DNA of 64,000 nt from Paenibacillus prosopidis (GTDB taxonomy: Bacteria; Bacillota; Bacilli; Paenibacillales; Paenibacillaceae), in NCBI RefSeq assembly GCF_003337375.1, contig NZ_QPJD01000004.1, forward strand, positions 162,465-226,464. The letters run 5' to 3'. A model generated the notes under the pieces. That model made no database searches. It saw nothing but the letters and a program-made list of their open reading frames with translations, and was not told the origin of the DNA. Made by a program: the position numbers and the translations under genes. Shown here piece by piece: positions 46,048 to 54,839 of this stretch; the stretch's first letter is position 1; each line of letters opens with the position of its first letter.

Positions 46048-47022
46048 TTACCAGCCTTTGTAGGAAGCTACATTATCCTGCGTAATCAATTCCGTCGGAA
46101 TCAGCACTTGCGGCTCTACTTTCTCGCCGCCTAGAACCTTCATCGCCAACTCGATTCCTTGAATAGCCATCTGGTTCGGGAATTGAGCGGATGTTGCCGC
46201 ATAGCTTTTCTTTTCTTTCAAAGCATCCGAAGCGCTCGGCGCGCCGTCGACGCCTACAATGAAAAATTCTTCCGAACGTCCAGCTTGCTCTTGAGCGATC
46301 TTGACGCCTACGCCTTCTTCATCATTGATACAGAATACGGCATCGATCTGTTTATTGGCCTGAAGAATACCTTCCATCAGCGTCAACGCTTTTTCACGAT
46401 TGCCTTCTCCGTTCTGATTGGCCACTACTTTAATGTCCGGGTATTTGGCCAATACTTCTTCGAAGCCTTTGATCCGGTCGGTAACGGCAGATACCGGTGG
46501 TCCGTCAATAATGACGATGTTTCCTTTCCCTTCCAAACGGTCGGCCAAATATTGACCTGCAAGGCGTCCTGCTTGCACATTATCGGACATGACGACGGAA
46601 TCGATACCGCCTTCTGCGCTTCCGTCCAGCGCAACGACCGGAATTCCTGCAGCTTTAGCTTGCTGAACCGCACCGGCAATTCCTTTGGAATCAAATGGAC
46701 TGAGCAGAATCAGATCCACTTTTTGCGTAATAAAATCTTCAAACTGCTGGGTTTGCTTCGCCAGATCGTGGTCCGCCGATACGACGATTACTTCCGCGTT
46801 GTATTTGGCGGCCACTTCCCCGGCTCCCTTGGACATGGCAACAAAGAACGGGTTACCCAGCGTCGGCACTGTCAATCCGATTTTCATTTTTTTCTGTTCC
46901 GGCTGATCATCCGTTTTACCCGAATTCGAACCGGCTTTGCTGCCGCCGTTATTGCCTGAGCAGGCAGAAAGCACGAACACCAGAGCCAACATGATAAGAC
47001 ACAACGCTTTATATGATTTCAT
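46048..47022 (-). CDS. rbsB: Sugar-binding lipoprotein (RbsB-like)
   Basis: The 324-residue lipoprotein has the lipobox VFVLSACSGNNG, with Cys near residue 21. A periplasmic-binding fold of the ribose type follows (KIGLTVPTLGNPFFVAMSKGAGE, DLILLSPFDSKGIAGAVQQAKAAGIPVVALD, AVFCINDEEGVG). The start at 47022 has GGAGGG at eight bases. It leads the operon binding protein, ATPase, permease. A full-consensus cre site lies 340 bases upstream. The sugar cannot be fixed from sequence alone. Confidence 0.88.
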   Translation of the reverse strand: MKSYKALCLIMLALVFVLSACSGNNGGSKAGSNSGKTDDQPEQKKMKIGLTVPTLGNPFFVAMSKGAGEVAAKYNAEVIVVSADHDLAKQTQQFEDFITQKVDLILLSPFDSKGIAGAVQQAKAAGIPVVALDGSAEGGIDSVVMSDNVQAGRLAGQYLADRLEGKGNIVIIDGPPVSAVTDRIKGFEEVLAKYPDIKVVANQNGEGNREKALTLMEGILQANKQIDAVFCINDEEGVGVKIAQEQAGRSEEFFIVGVDGAPSASDALKEKKSYAATSAQFPNQMAIQGIELAMKVLGGEKVEPQVLIPTELITQDNVASYKGW

Positions 47023-47392
47023 TGAATACCCTCCAATATTTTGAGAAAATTTGCACACCTACTACACTTGATTTATTACGGTAAATTTAAGACAATACAA
47101 ATAGACTTGCTTGTTAAATCTTCACGATTTTTTAAGCATGTTCAACTACGGGTGTGAACAACTGGGCTGCAACCATTCGCCGTGGACTAAGCCGTTGTTT
47201 ACACTCGTTCATTTAAGATTTTTGTTCTGAATTGGATCAACTCCTTTGGGCTCCAAACGAATATAAGAGCCGCAAACTGAAACAAACTCCCCTTGAAGCG
47301 TTCGCTTTGGTATTATCCCGTTTCCGCTGAAGCATCACCTCCTTAAAATATCCTTTTTTCAAGAAATCGCTTACAAATAATCGATTTGAAGA
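47023..47392. other. Intergenic gap, promoter region of the rbs-like operon
   Basis: Minus-strand leader region. It contains the cre site at 47362-47376. A 32-codon minus-strand frame near 47250-47345 has its ATG only two bases after AAGGAGG, so it was not called. Confidence 0.45.
47362..47376 (-). promoter_or_regulatory. CcpA cre site between DeoR gene and rbs-like operon
   Basis: On the minus strand TTGTAAGCGATTTCT matches every fixed position of WTGNAANCGNWNNCW. It lies 17 bases after the DeoR stop, where it could block read-through or a promoter of the sugar importer. Confidence 0.65.
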
Positions 47393-48190
47393 TTAGCTTT
47401 TACCAGCCTCATCCTTCTTCACACCGCATGGCACCACATGGAGCATTAATCCATTGCTTTGGAATGCTTCTATGCTTTCTTCAGATATACCGTCATCCGT
47501 CACAAATAATTGAATGTCAGACACCTTGGCAAACTTCACATGCTTAATTTCATTAATCTTTGAAGAATCGGCCAGAAGTATTACTTTCTTCGCGCTCGCA
47601 ATCATTTTGCGCTTAATACTTGCCTCGTCTATATTCGGTGTGCTGATGCCTTCAACCGGATGAATGCCATTTGTCGCGATAAATGCTTTATCTACGTGAA
47701 TCATGCTGAGAACATGTTCAGCGAACGGTCCTACAAGAGATAAAACCTCTTTGCGCAATGTACCGCCCAAAAATATCAGCTCGATGCCATTATAAGCCTG
47801 GAGCTCCTGTGCCAAAGGTACAGCGTTCGTTACGATCGTCAACTTTTTAAATCGCTTCAATTCCTTAGCCAAATAAAGCATCGTTGTGCCGGAATCAAGC
47901 AAAATAACGTCGCCGTCCTCTATGTACTGTACGGCCCCTTCTGCGATCGCTTTCTTTTGTTCGCAGTTGCTGATTTCCTTTTCAAGAAAAGATGGCTCAA
48001 AATGGACGTTGTACAAAGGAATTGCTCCTCCATGCGTCCGCTTGAGATGATTGCTCTCCTCTAATTCCTTCAGATCGCGGCGAATCGTCGATTCAGAAAC
48101 CTGAAGCTCCTGTATCAATCCTTGCACGTCTACGCGATAACGTTCATTTAAGAGGTCCAATATTCTTCTCTTCCGCTCTAATTCGTACAT
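47393..48190 (-). CDS. DeoR/GlpR-family regulator
   Basis: The 265-residue product has an N-terminal winged helix (RRILDLLNERYRVDVQGLIQEL, SESTIRRDLKELEE, RTHGGAI). The C-terminal sugar-phosphate-binding domain has DVILLDSGTTMLYLAKEL, VTNAVPLAQELQ and LADSSKINEIKHVKF. DeoR proteins usually repress sugar operons until a phosphorylated sugar binds. It is immediately upstream of the rbs-like operon, its likely target. The start at 48190 follows GGAGG at eight bases. Confidence 0.9.
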   Translation of the reverse strand: MYELERKRRILDLLNERYRVDVQGLIQELQVSESTIRRDLKELEESNHLKRTHGGAIPLYNVHFEPSFLEKEISNCEQKKAIAEGAVQYIEDGDVILLDSGTTMLYLAKELKRFKKLTIVTNAVPLAQELQAYNGIELIFLGGTLRKEVLSLVGPFAEHVLSMIHVDKAFIATNGIHPVEGISTPNIDEASIKRKMIASAKKVILLADSSKINEIKHVKFAKVSDIQLFVTDDGISEESIEAFQSNGLMLHVVPCGVKKDEAGKS

Positions 48191-48386
48191 AAGCACAGCC
48201 TCCAGCATTTCTTGACCAAATGATTAAATTCGACAACATTATGACCGTTTGCGTTCATATATGACCGTTTGTGATTTGTTTTGATTATAGTTTGGACTTC
48301 CATTCTCTGTCAATCCTCTTTTTTGATCGGATTAAAGCCTCGAAAATTTCCAGGAAAACGATTACGTAATCCATTGACAGGTCAAA

Positions 48387-48401
48387 AGAAAACGTTTACC
48401 A
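48387..48401 (-). promoter_or_regulatory. Near-consensus cre site upstream of the DeoR gene
   Basis: On the minus strand TGGTAAACGTTTTCT fits the cre consensus with one mismatch (G for T at position 2). It lies about 200 bases upstream of the regulator start. A separate 12-bp palindrome GATTACGTAATC lies at 48360-48371. Confidence 0.35.
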
Positions 48402-48410
48402 TAATCTTAA

Positions 48411-49754
48411 TTATCGGTTTTGAAGTGTTTCCGTCACAGGATCCTTAATAAACCGCAGGGCCAATGCGACAAAGATGAGCTCCGCAGTCATGCCTATCGA
48501 TTGCGCCCAAGCCCCAATCGTTCCGTTCCATTCAGGCGCAATCCCAATACAAACAAATAGCGTGATGAAGGTAAAGCTGAAATTGGCGATTTGAGAGCCG
48601 ATTATGAGCTTCGTTTGCCCGCGCACGAGCACAAGTCCATTCATTACATCAAGCCAAGGCATAACGAGCGCAAACAGCACAAATCCTTGCAGCACCCGTA
48701 TGCTCTCTGACTGCAGTCTCCCATGAACTCCTATGACGTGCTCTAGCAAAAAAACACCTACCGGCGTAAAAGCTATTAGTCCCAATAGTAGAGCGGGCAC
48801 AAAGCCAAGCATCAAAATAAATCTTCGGACTGCCGCAGGATCGATACGATAGAAATTGATTACAATCTGATGAAAATAACTGAAAAAGCTGCTAAGCAGC
48901 ATGACTAGGCTAGCTGCGATAGCAAAGGAAGAGATGGCCAGTTGCGCATCCCAAGTCTTCCCGAGTATGGCATTAATGGCCGGACCGATCCATACCGAAA
49001 TAAATGAGGAATACAGTAATGGCCGATAAAAGGAAAAAACATGCCGTTTGCTTTCTATCGCATGATTCTCCAGCTTGACTGGCATCTTTCGTACCAGTAA
49101 ACGTCCCTCTAAGAAACTGACTGCAGCTTCGATCATCATGCCGAATAGGAAAATCACCGCTCCCACAACCCCGCTGGTAACCCCCGTATGAATAAAATAA
49201 AGGGAAAGCGCATACATCCCAGCCAGCCGGATCACCATTCCGATGGTTAACCATTTCGTGCGTAAATTATAAATGATAACACCTTGGTAAAAGCAACGAA
49301 TCCCTGAGAACAAGCTTACGAACATCAGCACTTTATATACAAGAATGACATCTTGGACATTGTCTTTAGTGACTCCGAACACATCCTTGAAAATAAAAGA
49401 GCCTAACGGGGTATAGCTGATGACAATACCCAGCATCATAATGCTGGCAAACACCAGCTGTGCAACCGCGAGCGTCGAATGAAATGATCGTTTGTCCCGA
49501 ACGAGTGTAGAAGAGGTTTGCCTCAGCAGTACGGCTGGCCGTTCAGTAATAGCGAGCAGGCTCATCGCAACCGCATAGCTGGCGATAATACGTTCGGGAT
49601 CAGCGCTCCTGCTTAACGTACTGTTTATGATAACATGTGAAATCGTGACTAAACTTGCCGAAATCCCTAACGGCAGAAAAAAAGACCATAGCTTTCTCAT
49701 ACTCACTGATTGTCTCGTTGATTGTTTTTTTGGTTGTGATAATGATAGATTCAT
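48411..49754 (-). CDS. MatE/ANK-like multi-pass membrane transporter
   Basis: The 447-residue protein has about twelve hydrophobic segments in two similar halves, typical of the MOP (MATE/flippase) superfamily. The opening FFLPLGISASLVTISHVIINSTLSR and the later LPGF/VPALLLGLIAFTP blocks resemble proteins annotated as MatE in Paenibacillus and related to the ankylosis family. It probably exports small molecules or drugs, but no substrate can be named. The ATG at 49754 follows AAAGGAG. It is transcribed separately from the upstream carbohydrate operon, which ends at the terminator at 49845-49880. Confidence 0.7.
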   Translation of the reverse strand: MNLSLSQPKKQSTRQSVSMRKLWSFFLPLGISASLVTISHVIINSTLSRSADPERIIASYAVAMSLLAITERPAVLLRQTSSTLVRDKRSFHSTLAVAQLVFASIMMLGIVISYTPLGSFIFKDVFGVTKDNVQDVILVYKVLMFVSLFSGIRCFYQGVIIYNLRTKWLTIGMVIRLAGMYALSLYFIHTGVTSGVVGAVIFLFGMMIEAAVSFLEGRLLVRKMPVKLENHAIESKRHVFSFYRPLLYSSFISVWIGPAINAILGKTWDAQLAISSFAIAASLVMLLSSFFSYFHQIVINFYRIDPAAVRRFILMLGFVPALLLGLIAFTPVGVFLLEHVIGVHGRLQSESIRVLQGFVLFALVMPWLDVMNGLVLVRGQTKLIIGSQIANFSFTFITLFVCIGIAPEWNGTIGAWAQSIGMTAELIFVALALRFIKDPVTETLQNR

Positions 49755-49844
49755 TGCTTAGGCTCCTTTATGGCTGATGGTCTGATGTATTTGACTTCTA
49801 TTATAGTCCTCCCTTATGAATTTCACAGCCTTACGTCGCAAAAA

Positions 49845-49880
49845 AACAATCGTTCTGCCAGAGACGGCAGGACGATTGTT
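49845..49880 (-). terminator. Terminator after the Gfo/Idh gene
   Basis: AACAATCGTTCTGCC pairs with GGCAGGACGATTGTT with one mismatch and a 6-base loop. Seven T follow on the minus strand. It ends locus 4. Confidence 0.85.
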
Positions 49881-49918
49881 TTTCATCCTAGTATGTTTTT
49901 CTGCCTTCAGGAATGAAT

Positions 49919-50968
49919 TTAAAAATGAATTACTGCCTTCGTTTCGCTTGCCCTGACGATGGCATCCAATATCTCTTGGTTGCGGTAGCCGTCCATAAAA
50001 CCGGGAACGCCTTCCGGGACGGCCCCCTCGAGCAATGCCAAGAAATCTGCGTACTGCGTTACTTTACAATGCTTAGGCGCATCGAGTGTCGCCTTCACGA
50101 GCTGTCCCGGCGCTTCCTCGCGAATCCAAATAAGCTGATCCGGATTCAGCGTTGAAGCGTGAATCGTACCGGAATCTCCGTAGATGGACACTTCGTGCTG
50201 ATTGCCCGATCCGATAGCATTGCGCGTTGTCTGGAAGACACCCATGATACCGCCTGTCATTCGAGCCTGGAAACTCGCAAAGTCGTCGACCTCGATTTTG
50301 ACCATTTTTCCGGTCGCGGGATCCCGGCGTTCGGGTATGAACGTTTGCAATTGCGCCGATATTTCTTGGAATTCTCCAAAAAGGAATCGCGCCATATCGA
50401 TCATATGCGAGCCCAGGTCCCCAAGCGCGCCTGTTCCGGTAATATCCTTATTGAAACGCCACGAATAAGAATGATCGTAAAGTGCTGAACCCCCACTCTG
50501 TAAATACTGGAAAGAGAAGCTGCGTACCGTACCTATCCTTCCCTCCCGTACCAGTTCCCGGGCGTAACGGAAAGCTGGCGTGTAGCGGTAGGTAAAGCCG
50601 AACATGGCCGGTACCGGCTTCTGCACATACAACTCCAACAACGGTATCGCTTCCTCGAATACGCGGGTAAAAGGCTTCTCGGCCATAAAAGGCTTGCTCG
50701 CCTGAAGGCACGCACGGACGATGTCCGCATGGACGTTATTAGGTGTAACTGACACCACCGCATCGACGTCCGGATCTTCAATCAACCGCTCGAAGTCCGT
50801 ATATCTTTTTTCCGAAGCGATACCAAGCTGATTCCCGACTTTAGCCAGCGCGTCTGCGTTTACGTCACTCACCGCAACAATCTCAAAACGGCCTTCAGCA
50901 ACCATCCACCTAATGTGTGCCCCGGCCATTCCCCCCAAGCCGATCAATCCGATTCGAAACGTTTTCAT
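49919..50968 (-). CDS. Gfo/Idh/MocA-family oxidoreductase
   Basis: The 349-residue protein has an N-terminal Rossmann fold (RIGLIGLGGMAGAHIRWM) and the AEKPFTR block with catalytic Lys near residue 97. The C-terminal domain carries GALGDLGSHMIDMARFLFGE, where the His often serves catalysis. Family members oxidise or reduce sugar alcohols, inositols and sugar acids with NAD(P). It is the last gene of the locus 4 operon, 26 bases after the binding-protein gene, so it probably acts on the imported sugar. The ATG follows GGAGGAGAGAAAGG. Confidence 0.88.
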   Translation of the reverse strand: MKTFRIGLIGLGGMAGAHIRWMVAEGRFEIVAVSDVNADALAKVGNQLGIASEKRYTDFERLIEDPDVDAVVSVTPNNVHADIVRACLQASKPFMAEKPFTRVFEEAIPLLELYVQKPVPAMFGFTYRYTPAFRYARELVREGRIGTVRSFSFQYLQSGGSALYDHSYSWRFNKDITGTGALGDLGSHMIDMARFLFGEFQEISAQLQTFIPERRDPATGKMVKIEVDDFASFQARMTGGIMGVFQTTRNAIGSGNQHEVSIYGDSGTIHASTLNPDQLIWIREEAPGQLVKATLDAPKHCKVTQYADFLALLEGAVPEGVPGFMDGYRNQEILDAIVRASETKAVIHF

Positions 50969-50994
50969 GTTCCTTTCTCTCCTCCAGTTACTTT

Positions 50995-52605
50995 TTACTT
51001 CACGCTCGTGTAACGTTTATACGCATCAGTACGAATCTCAACGAGACGTTTAAGCCCCATATCGTTAAGCTGTTTAATATAAGCATCCCACTCTTGGTCG
51101 ATGTTTCCTTTTGTGATCCACTCCGCACGGGTAGTTTTGACGTAGCTGTCGATATCTGTCGTCAGGGTAGGCAGCTCCTGAAATTCTTCCGCGCTGTACA
51201 TAACATTCGGGAACGGCTCCGTCACATACTCGCTGCCGAGCTTATCAATCACGAGCTTCAGTCCGTCTCCGGTCGTCTCGTCTAGTATGATATTTTTCTC
51301 GAAGCCCGGACTTACGTATTTGGGACCGAAATCCCGGACGGATTGCTCCCAGTACCAGGCATCCGCGCTTGTGCCTTCCGGAGGAGACATCAGGGCATAA
51401 GTGCCGTCTTCATTTTTCTGGATAACCGTGCCGATGGCTCCCCAGAAATTTTGGATGCTTGCTTCGTTGGTATAGAATTGGTCCGCCCAACGCGCCGCGA
51501 TTTCCGGATGTTTGCTGGATGTCGTAATTAACAGCTCATTGCGTCTTAAGCTTAAGCCGACCGGATCGCCGGTCTGATAACGGTTCCCGTCCGGTCCGGC
51601 AATCGACGGAATGGTCGCATATTCATCCTTCCATTTGCCAAAAACAGCGTCAGGTATCCACTGGTTGGAGAAACCGATAAGGGCGGCGTCAGGATTTTGC
51701 TGCTTCGCCGTAGACATGGTGTTATCCTGCGTGAACAGCTCCTGGTCGATCAAACCTTCCGCATACAATTTATGCACCCACTTCAATGCCTCTTTGTATT
51801 CTATCGAAGCAGGGATAAATACCGGCTCGCCTTCTTTAAGCATCATGCTGTTGTTGTTCAAGTCCGTAATGCCGAAAGGGCTCAGAAAATCCATGCTGAT
51901 ATCTACCGAACCGCTGAAAGGAATTTCATCCGGCTTGCCGTTCTGGTTCGGATCCTTTTCCTTAAACGCTTTGAATACGTTGTACAGCTCCTCGATATTA
52001 TCGGGAACATCCAGGCTCAGGCGATCCAGCCAAACTTTATTGATGACAGGCTGCATCGTTGTTATAGGGCGCGACGGCAATCTTGCCGGCAGTGAATACA
52101 TTTTGCCGTCCGGAAAGGTGCTGATTTGCCTCATCTCCGGCGTTTCTTCCATAGCCGCTTTCAGATTCGGCATATAGTTGTCGATATAGTCATCCAACGG
52201 GCGGAAATAGGATAAGTTATTGACGATATCGGAATCCGAGAACACGATGTCGCCAAATATGATATCCGGAAGCGTGCTGCTAGCCAGCATAATAGATTTT
52301 TGCTCGCCCCAGTCATTGGAGGACATAACCTGCCAATTGATTTTTACATTGGTTTCTTTCTCAAGATCCTGCAGCCATTTATTCGCTTTAAACGTATCCC
52401 CCATGTTGCCCCAACGGACGGTTAGCACATCCAGCGTTACTGGAGCCGTTACAATCGGCAGCCCTTCTTTGTTGAAATTGGAGCTTGAATCAGCCGGAGC
52501 TTCTTCAGACTGATTCGTACACCCTATAAGATTGAATAGCATGGTCAAGCTCAGAATCCCTACAACCAACATTTTTTTTCCGATCGATATGGATTTAATA
52601 CGCAT
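50995..52605 (-). CDS. Carbohydrate ABC substrate-binding lipoprotein (locus 4)
   Basis: The 536-residue lipoprotein has the lipobox MLFNLIGCTNQSEE, with Cys near residue 29. An LplA-type binding fold follows (DDYIDNYMPNLKAAMEETPEM, KEKDPNQNGKPDEIPFSG). It shares the domain plan of the fructan-locus binding protein. The ATG at 52605 is eight bases after AGAGGGGG. It lies between the LplC-type permease and the Gfo/Idh gene in one transcript. Confidence 0.9.
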   Translation of the reverse strand: MRIKSISIGKKMLVVGILSLTMLFNLIGCTNQSEEAPADSSSNFNKEGLPIVTAPVTLDVLTVRWGNMGDTFKANKWLQDLEKETNVKINWQVMSSNDWGEQKSIMLASSTLPDIIFGDIVFSDSDIVNNLSYFRPLDDYIDNYMPNLKAAMEETPEMRQISTFPDGKMYSLPARLPSRPITTMQPVINKVWLDRLSLDVPDNIEELYNVFKAFKEKDPNQNGKPDEIPFSGSVDISMDFLSPFGITDLNNNSMMLKEGEPVFIPASIEYKEALKWVHKLYAEGLIDQELFTQDNTMSTAKQQNPDAALIGFSNQWIPDAVFGKWKDEYATIPSIAGPDGNRYQTGDPVGLSLRRNELLITTSSKHPEIAARWADQFYTNEASIQNFWGAIGTVIQKNEDGTYALMSPPEGTSADAWYWEQSVRDFGPKYVSPGFEKNIILDETTGDGLKLVIDKLGSEYVTEPFPNVMYSAEEFQELPTLTTDIDSYVKTTRAEWITKGNIDQEWDAYIKQLNDMGLKRLVEIRTDAYKRYTSVK

Positions 52606-52648
52606 TGATAGTTCCCCCTCTGCATAATGTCAACGGAATGATGCTTGC

Positions 52649-53563
52649 TTACTTCACGGCGCCAATCATCACCCCCTGGTTGAAATACTTTTGTACGAAC
52701 GGATACATGCACATAATGGGAAGCGTGGAGACGATGATGACGGAATAGCGCATCAGATTGGCAAGGCGCATAGCAATGACCGCTGCTTCGCCTGTCCCCA
52801 AACTCGACTGCATCTGGTTCGTAATCAGGATGTTTCGCAGAACAAGCTGCAAGGGATACAGATCCAGATCTTTTAAGTAAATAAGCGCGTTAAAGTAAGA
52901 ATTCCAATACCCGACGGCCGTCCAGAGCGCTAAAACCGACAGGACCGCTTTTGATAGCGGCAATACAATTTGAACATAGTATTTCAGGTTGCCGCAGCCG
53001 TCAAGCTGAGCAGCCTCCCACAAATCGCCGGGAATGCTGGACTGGAAGAAAGTACGCGCAACGATGATATTGAATACGGCAACAGAGAAAGGCAGTACCA
53101 TAACGAGAAACGTGTCGTATAAATGAAAGTCGCGGATCGTCAGGAAAGTTGGGATCAGTCCGCCATTAAAAAACATCGTAAAGATAAAAAACAAAGTGAT
53201 GGCTTTTCGGCCGACAAGGTCCTTTCTGGAAAGCGCGTACGCGGCCGAGACATTGATGGCTAAACTAAGTAACGTTCCAACTGCCGTGTACAGAATCGTA
53301 TTTTTGTAACCTATCCAAATGTTAGAATGCTTTAACAGCTCCTGATAGCCATCGGATGTAAAGCCTTTCGGGAAAAACCACATCTGACCGTTAGCGACCG
53401 CAGCCGGATCGCTGATTGACGCCATCACGATAAAGTATATCGGATAAACGATTAGAATCAGCATAAGTGCCGCAAACACATAGATCAAAACTTCCATGAC
53501 GTCCAAGGAACGCCCTTTTTCCTTCTGTAACGCCGGTTTCACCGTTGCTTCCATTGTGTTCAT
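52649..53563 (-). CDS. Carbohydrate ABC permease, LplC/CUT1 type (locus 4)
   Basis: The 304-residue six-helix membrane protein has the EAA loop GDLWEAAQLDGCGNLKYYVQ and ends KYFNQGVMIGAVK. The start is set at 53563, behind AAAGGAAGGATACGG, which leaves a 19-base gap to the upstream permease; the longer frame to 53629 would overlap that gene and begins with a basic non-conserved stretch. Confidence 0.9.
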   Translation of the reverse strand: MNTMEATVKPALQKEKGRSLDVMEVLIYVFAALMLILIVYPIYFIVMASISDPAAVANGQMWFFPKGFTSDGYQELLKHSNIWIGYKNTILYTAVGTLLSLAINVSAAYALSRKDLVGRKAITLFFIFTMFFNGGLIPTFLTIRDFHLYDTFLVMVLPFSVAVFNIIVARTFFQSSIPGDLWEAAQLDGCGNLKYYVQIVLPLSKAVLSVLALWTAVGYWNSYFNALIYLKDLDLYPLQLVLRNILITNQMQSSLGTGEAAVIAMRLANLMRYSVIIVSTLPIMCMYPFVQKYFNQGVMIGAVK

Positions 53564-53582
53564 CCCGTATCCTTCCTTTCCT

Positions 53583-54512
53583 TTACCACAGGCTGTTTTC
53601 GCTGTATTTTTTCGCCGCCTGATTGACAAGGATCAGCAAAATGAAATTAATAATCGTATTAAACAAGTTAATGGCCGAGGAAAAGCTGTACTGGCTGCTC
53701 AGCAGCCCGATTTTATATACATAAGTAGCAATGACCTCGCTGGAGGAAATGTTCAGATTGTTCTGCATGAGATAAACCTTTTCAAATCCGACGCCGAGGA
53801 GCCCCCCGATCCGAAGGATGAGCAAAGTGATCGCCGTCGGCATCAGCATGGGAATATCAATATACCGGATTCTCTGCCAGCGGCTGGCCCCATCCACCTT
53901 CGCCGCTTCGTAAAGACTCGGATCGACAGCAGATAGCGCCGCAATGTAGATGATGCTGTCCCATCCGGTGTGCTGCCATACATCCGTCCAAACGTAAACG
54001 CTGCTGAACCATTGGGTCGAGCCCATCAGATTAGGTGCTTCAGCTCCGAACAGACGGTAAATATTTCCGAGAAGTCCATTTCCTGGAGAAAACAAGATCA
54101 AGATTAGGCCCACCATAACGACGGTAGAAATAAAGTGAGGCATGTAGGTCACAGTCTGGAATACTTGTTTGAAGCGGTTTACGCGCATTTGATTAATCAT
54201 CAGCGCAAGCATAATCGGTATCGGAAATGTGGCTATGCTGTAAAGGCTAATGATGAGCGTATTTTTAATGGTGATCGAAAATTGATAGGAATTAAAATAC
54301 TTTTCGAAGTACTTGAATCCTGCCCAAGGACTTTCCATGATTCCCAGAGCGGGACTGTAATCTTTAAAGGCAATCAGTACGCCATACATCGGCTTATACG
54401 AAAAAAGCAGAAGCAGCACTGCTGCGGGCAGCAGCAGGATATATAAGCCCCAGTTCTTTCTTATCCGGCCGATTGTCAGCTGCATATCAATGTTTAATTG
54501 GCTGGTTTTCAA
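53583..54512 (-). CDS. Carbohydrate ABC permease, LplB/CUT1 type (locus 4)
   Basis: The 309-residue six-helix membrane protein has the opener LLFSYKPMYGVLIAFKDYSPALG and the EAA loop LYEAAKVDGASRWQRIRYID. The TTG at 54512 is preferred because GGGGGA lies six bases upstream; the ATG at 54533 directly abuts its own AGAAGG. It is first in the operon and divergent from the kinase at 54840, which probably controls it. Confidence 0.9.
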   Translation of the reverse strand: MKTSQLNIDMQLTIGRIRKNWGLYILLLPAAVLLLLFSYKPMYGVLIAFKDYSPALGIMESPWAGFKYFEKYFNSYQFSITIKNTLIISLYSIATFPIPIMLALMINQMRVNRFKQVFQTVTYMPHFISTVVMVGLILILFSPGNGLLGNIYRLFGAEAPNLMGSTQWFSSVYVWTDVWQHTGWDSIIYIAALSAVDPSLYEAAKVDGASRWQRIRYIDIPMLMPTAITLLILRIGGLLGVGFEKVYLMQNNLNISSSEVIATYVYKIGLLSSQYSFSSAINLFNTIINFILLILVNQAAKKYSENSLW

Positions 54513-54839
54513 AGAGATTCCCCCATCCTTCATCCTTCTCTATCAATCTTGTCTAATCGTGCTCTCCTGCCTCTTTATTATAAAACCATCTTTTTGGACA
54601 ATGCGGACTTCTCAAGAACGTTATTCGGACATTTATTCGGATATATTGGGAACGTGGTAGTCCAAATAAACCAAAACGATAACACTATCCAGACTTTATT
54701 TAGCCCTTTTCGGACTTTGCGGCAAAACGCGCAAAATCGATGTGTCTTATTGGCAGCTGTTCGCTCTATAATAGGTTTGATTAGCAATACAACCGCTTTC
54801 AATAGCCAATACGGATAGAAAGGATTTTGAATAAGACCT
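54513..54839. other. Divergent promoter region, locus 4
   Basis: 327 bases between the permease operon (minus) and the kinase/regulator pair (plus). It holds the 12-bp tandem repeat at 54621-54644. No gene is seen. An AAAGGA lies 16 bases before the kinase ATG, rather far for a ribosome site. Confidence 0.45.
54621..54644. repeat. Tandem 12-bp direct repeat, candidate regulator site
   Basis: TTATTCGGACAT is followed directly by TTATTCGGATAT, with one difference. It lies in the divergent promoter region, about 110 bases from the permease start. AraC-type regulators commonly bind direct repeats, so it could be the site of the YesN-type regulator at 56580. Confidence 0.4.

Noticed and set aside
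46159..46959. 266-codon plus-strand frame over the RbsB-like gene
   Set aside because: Phe/Arg-rich antisense shadow of a clear binding protein.
47250..47345. 32-codon minus-strand frame after AAGGAGGTG in the rbs leader
   Set aside because: The ATG is only two bases from the ribosome site, and the composition is Arg/Ser-rich; not supported as a gene.
48374..48406. TTGACA-like plus-strand promoter near the MatE gene end
   Set aside because: No plus-strand gene follows; the hexamer lies next to a cre-like site and is probably incidental.
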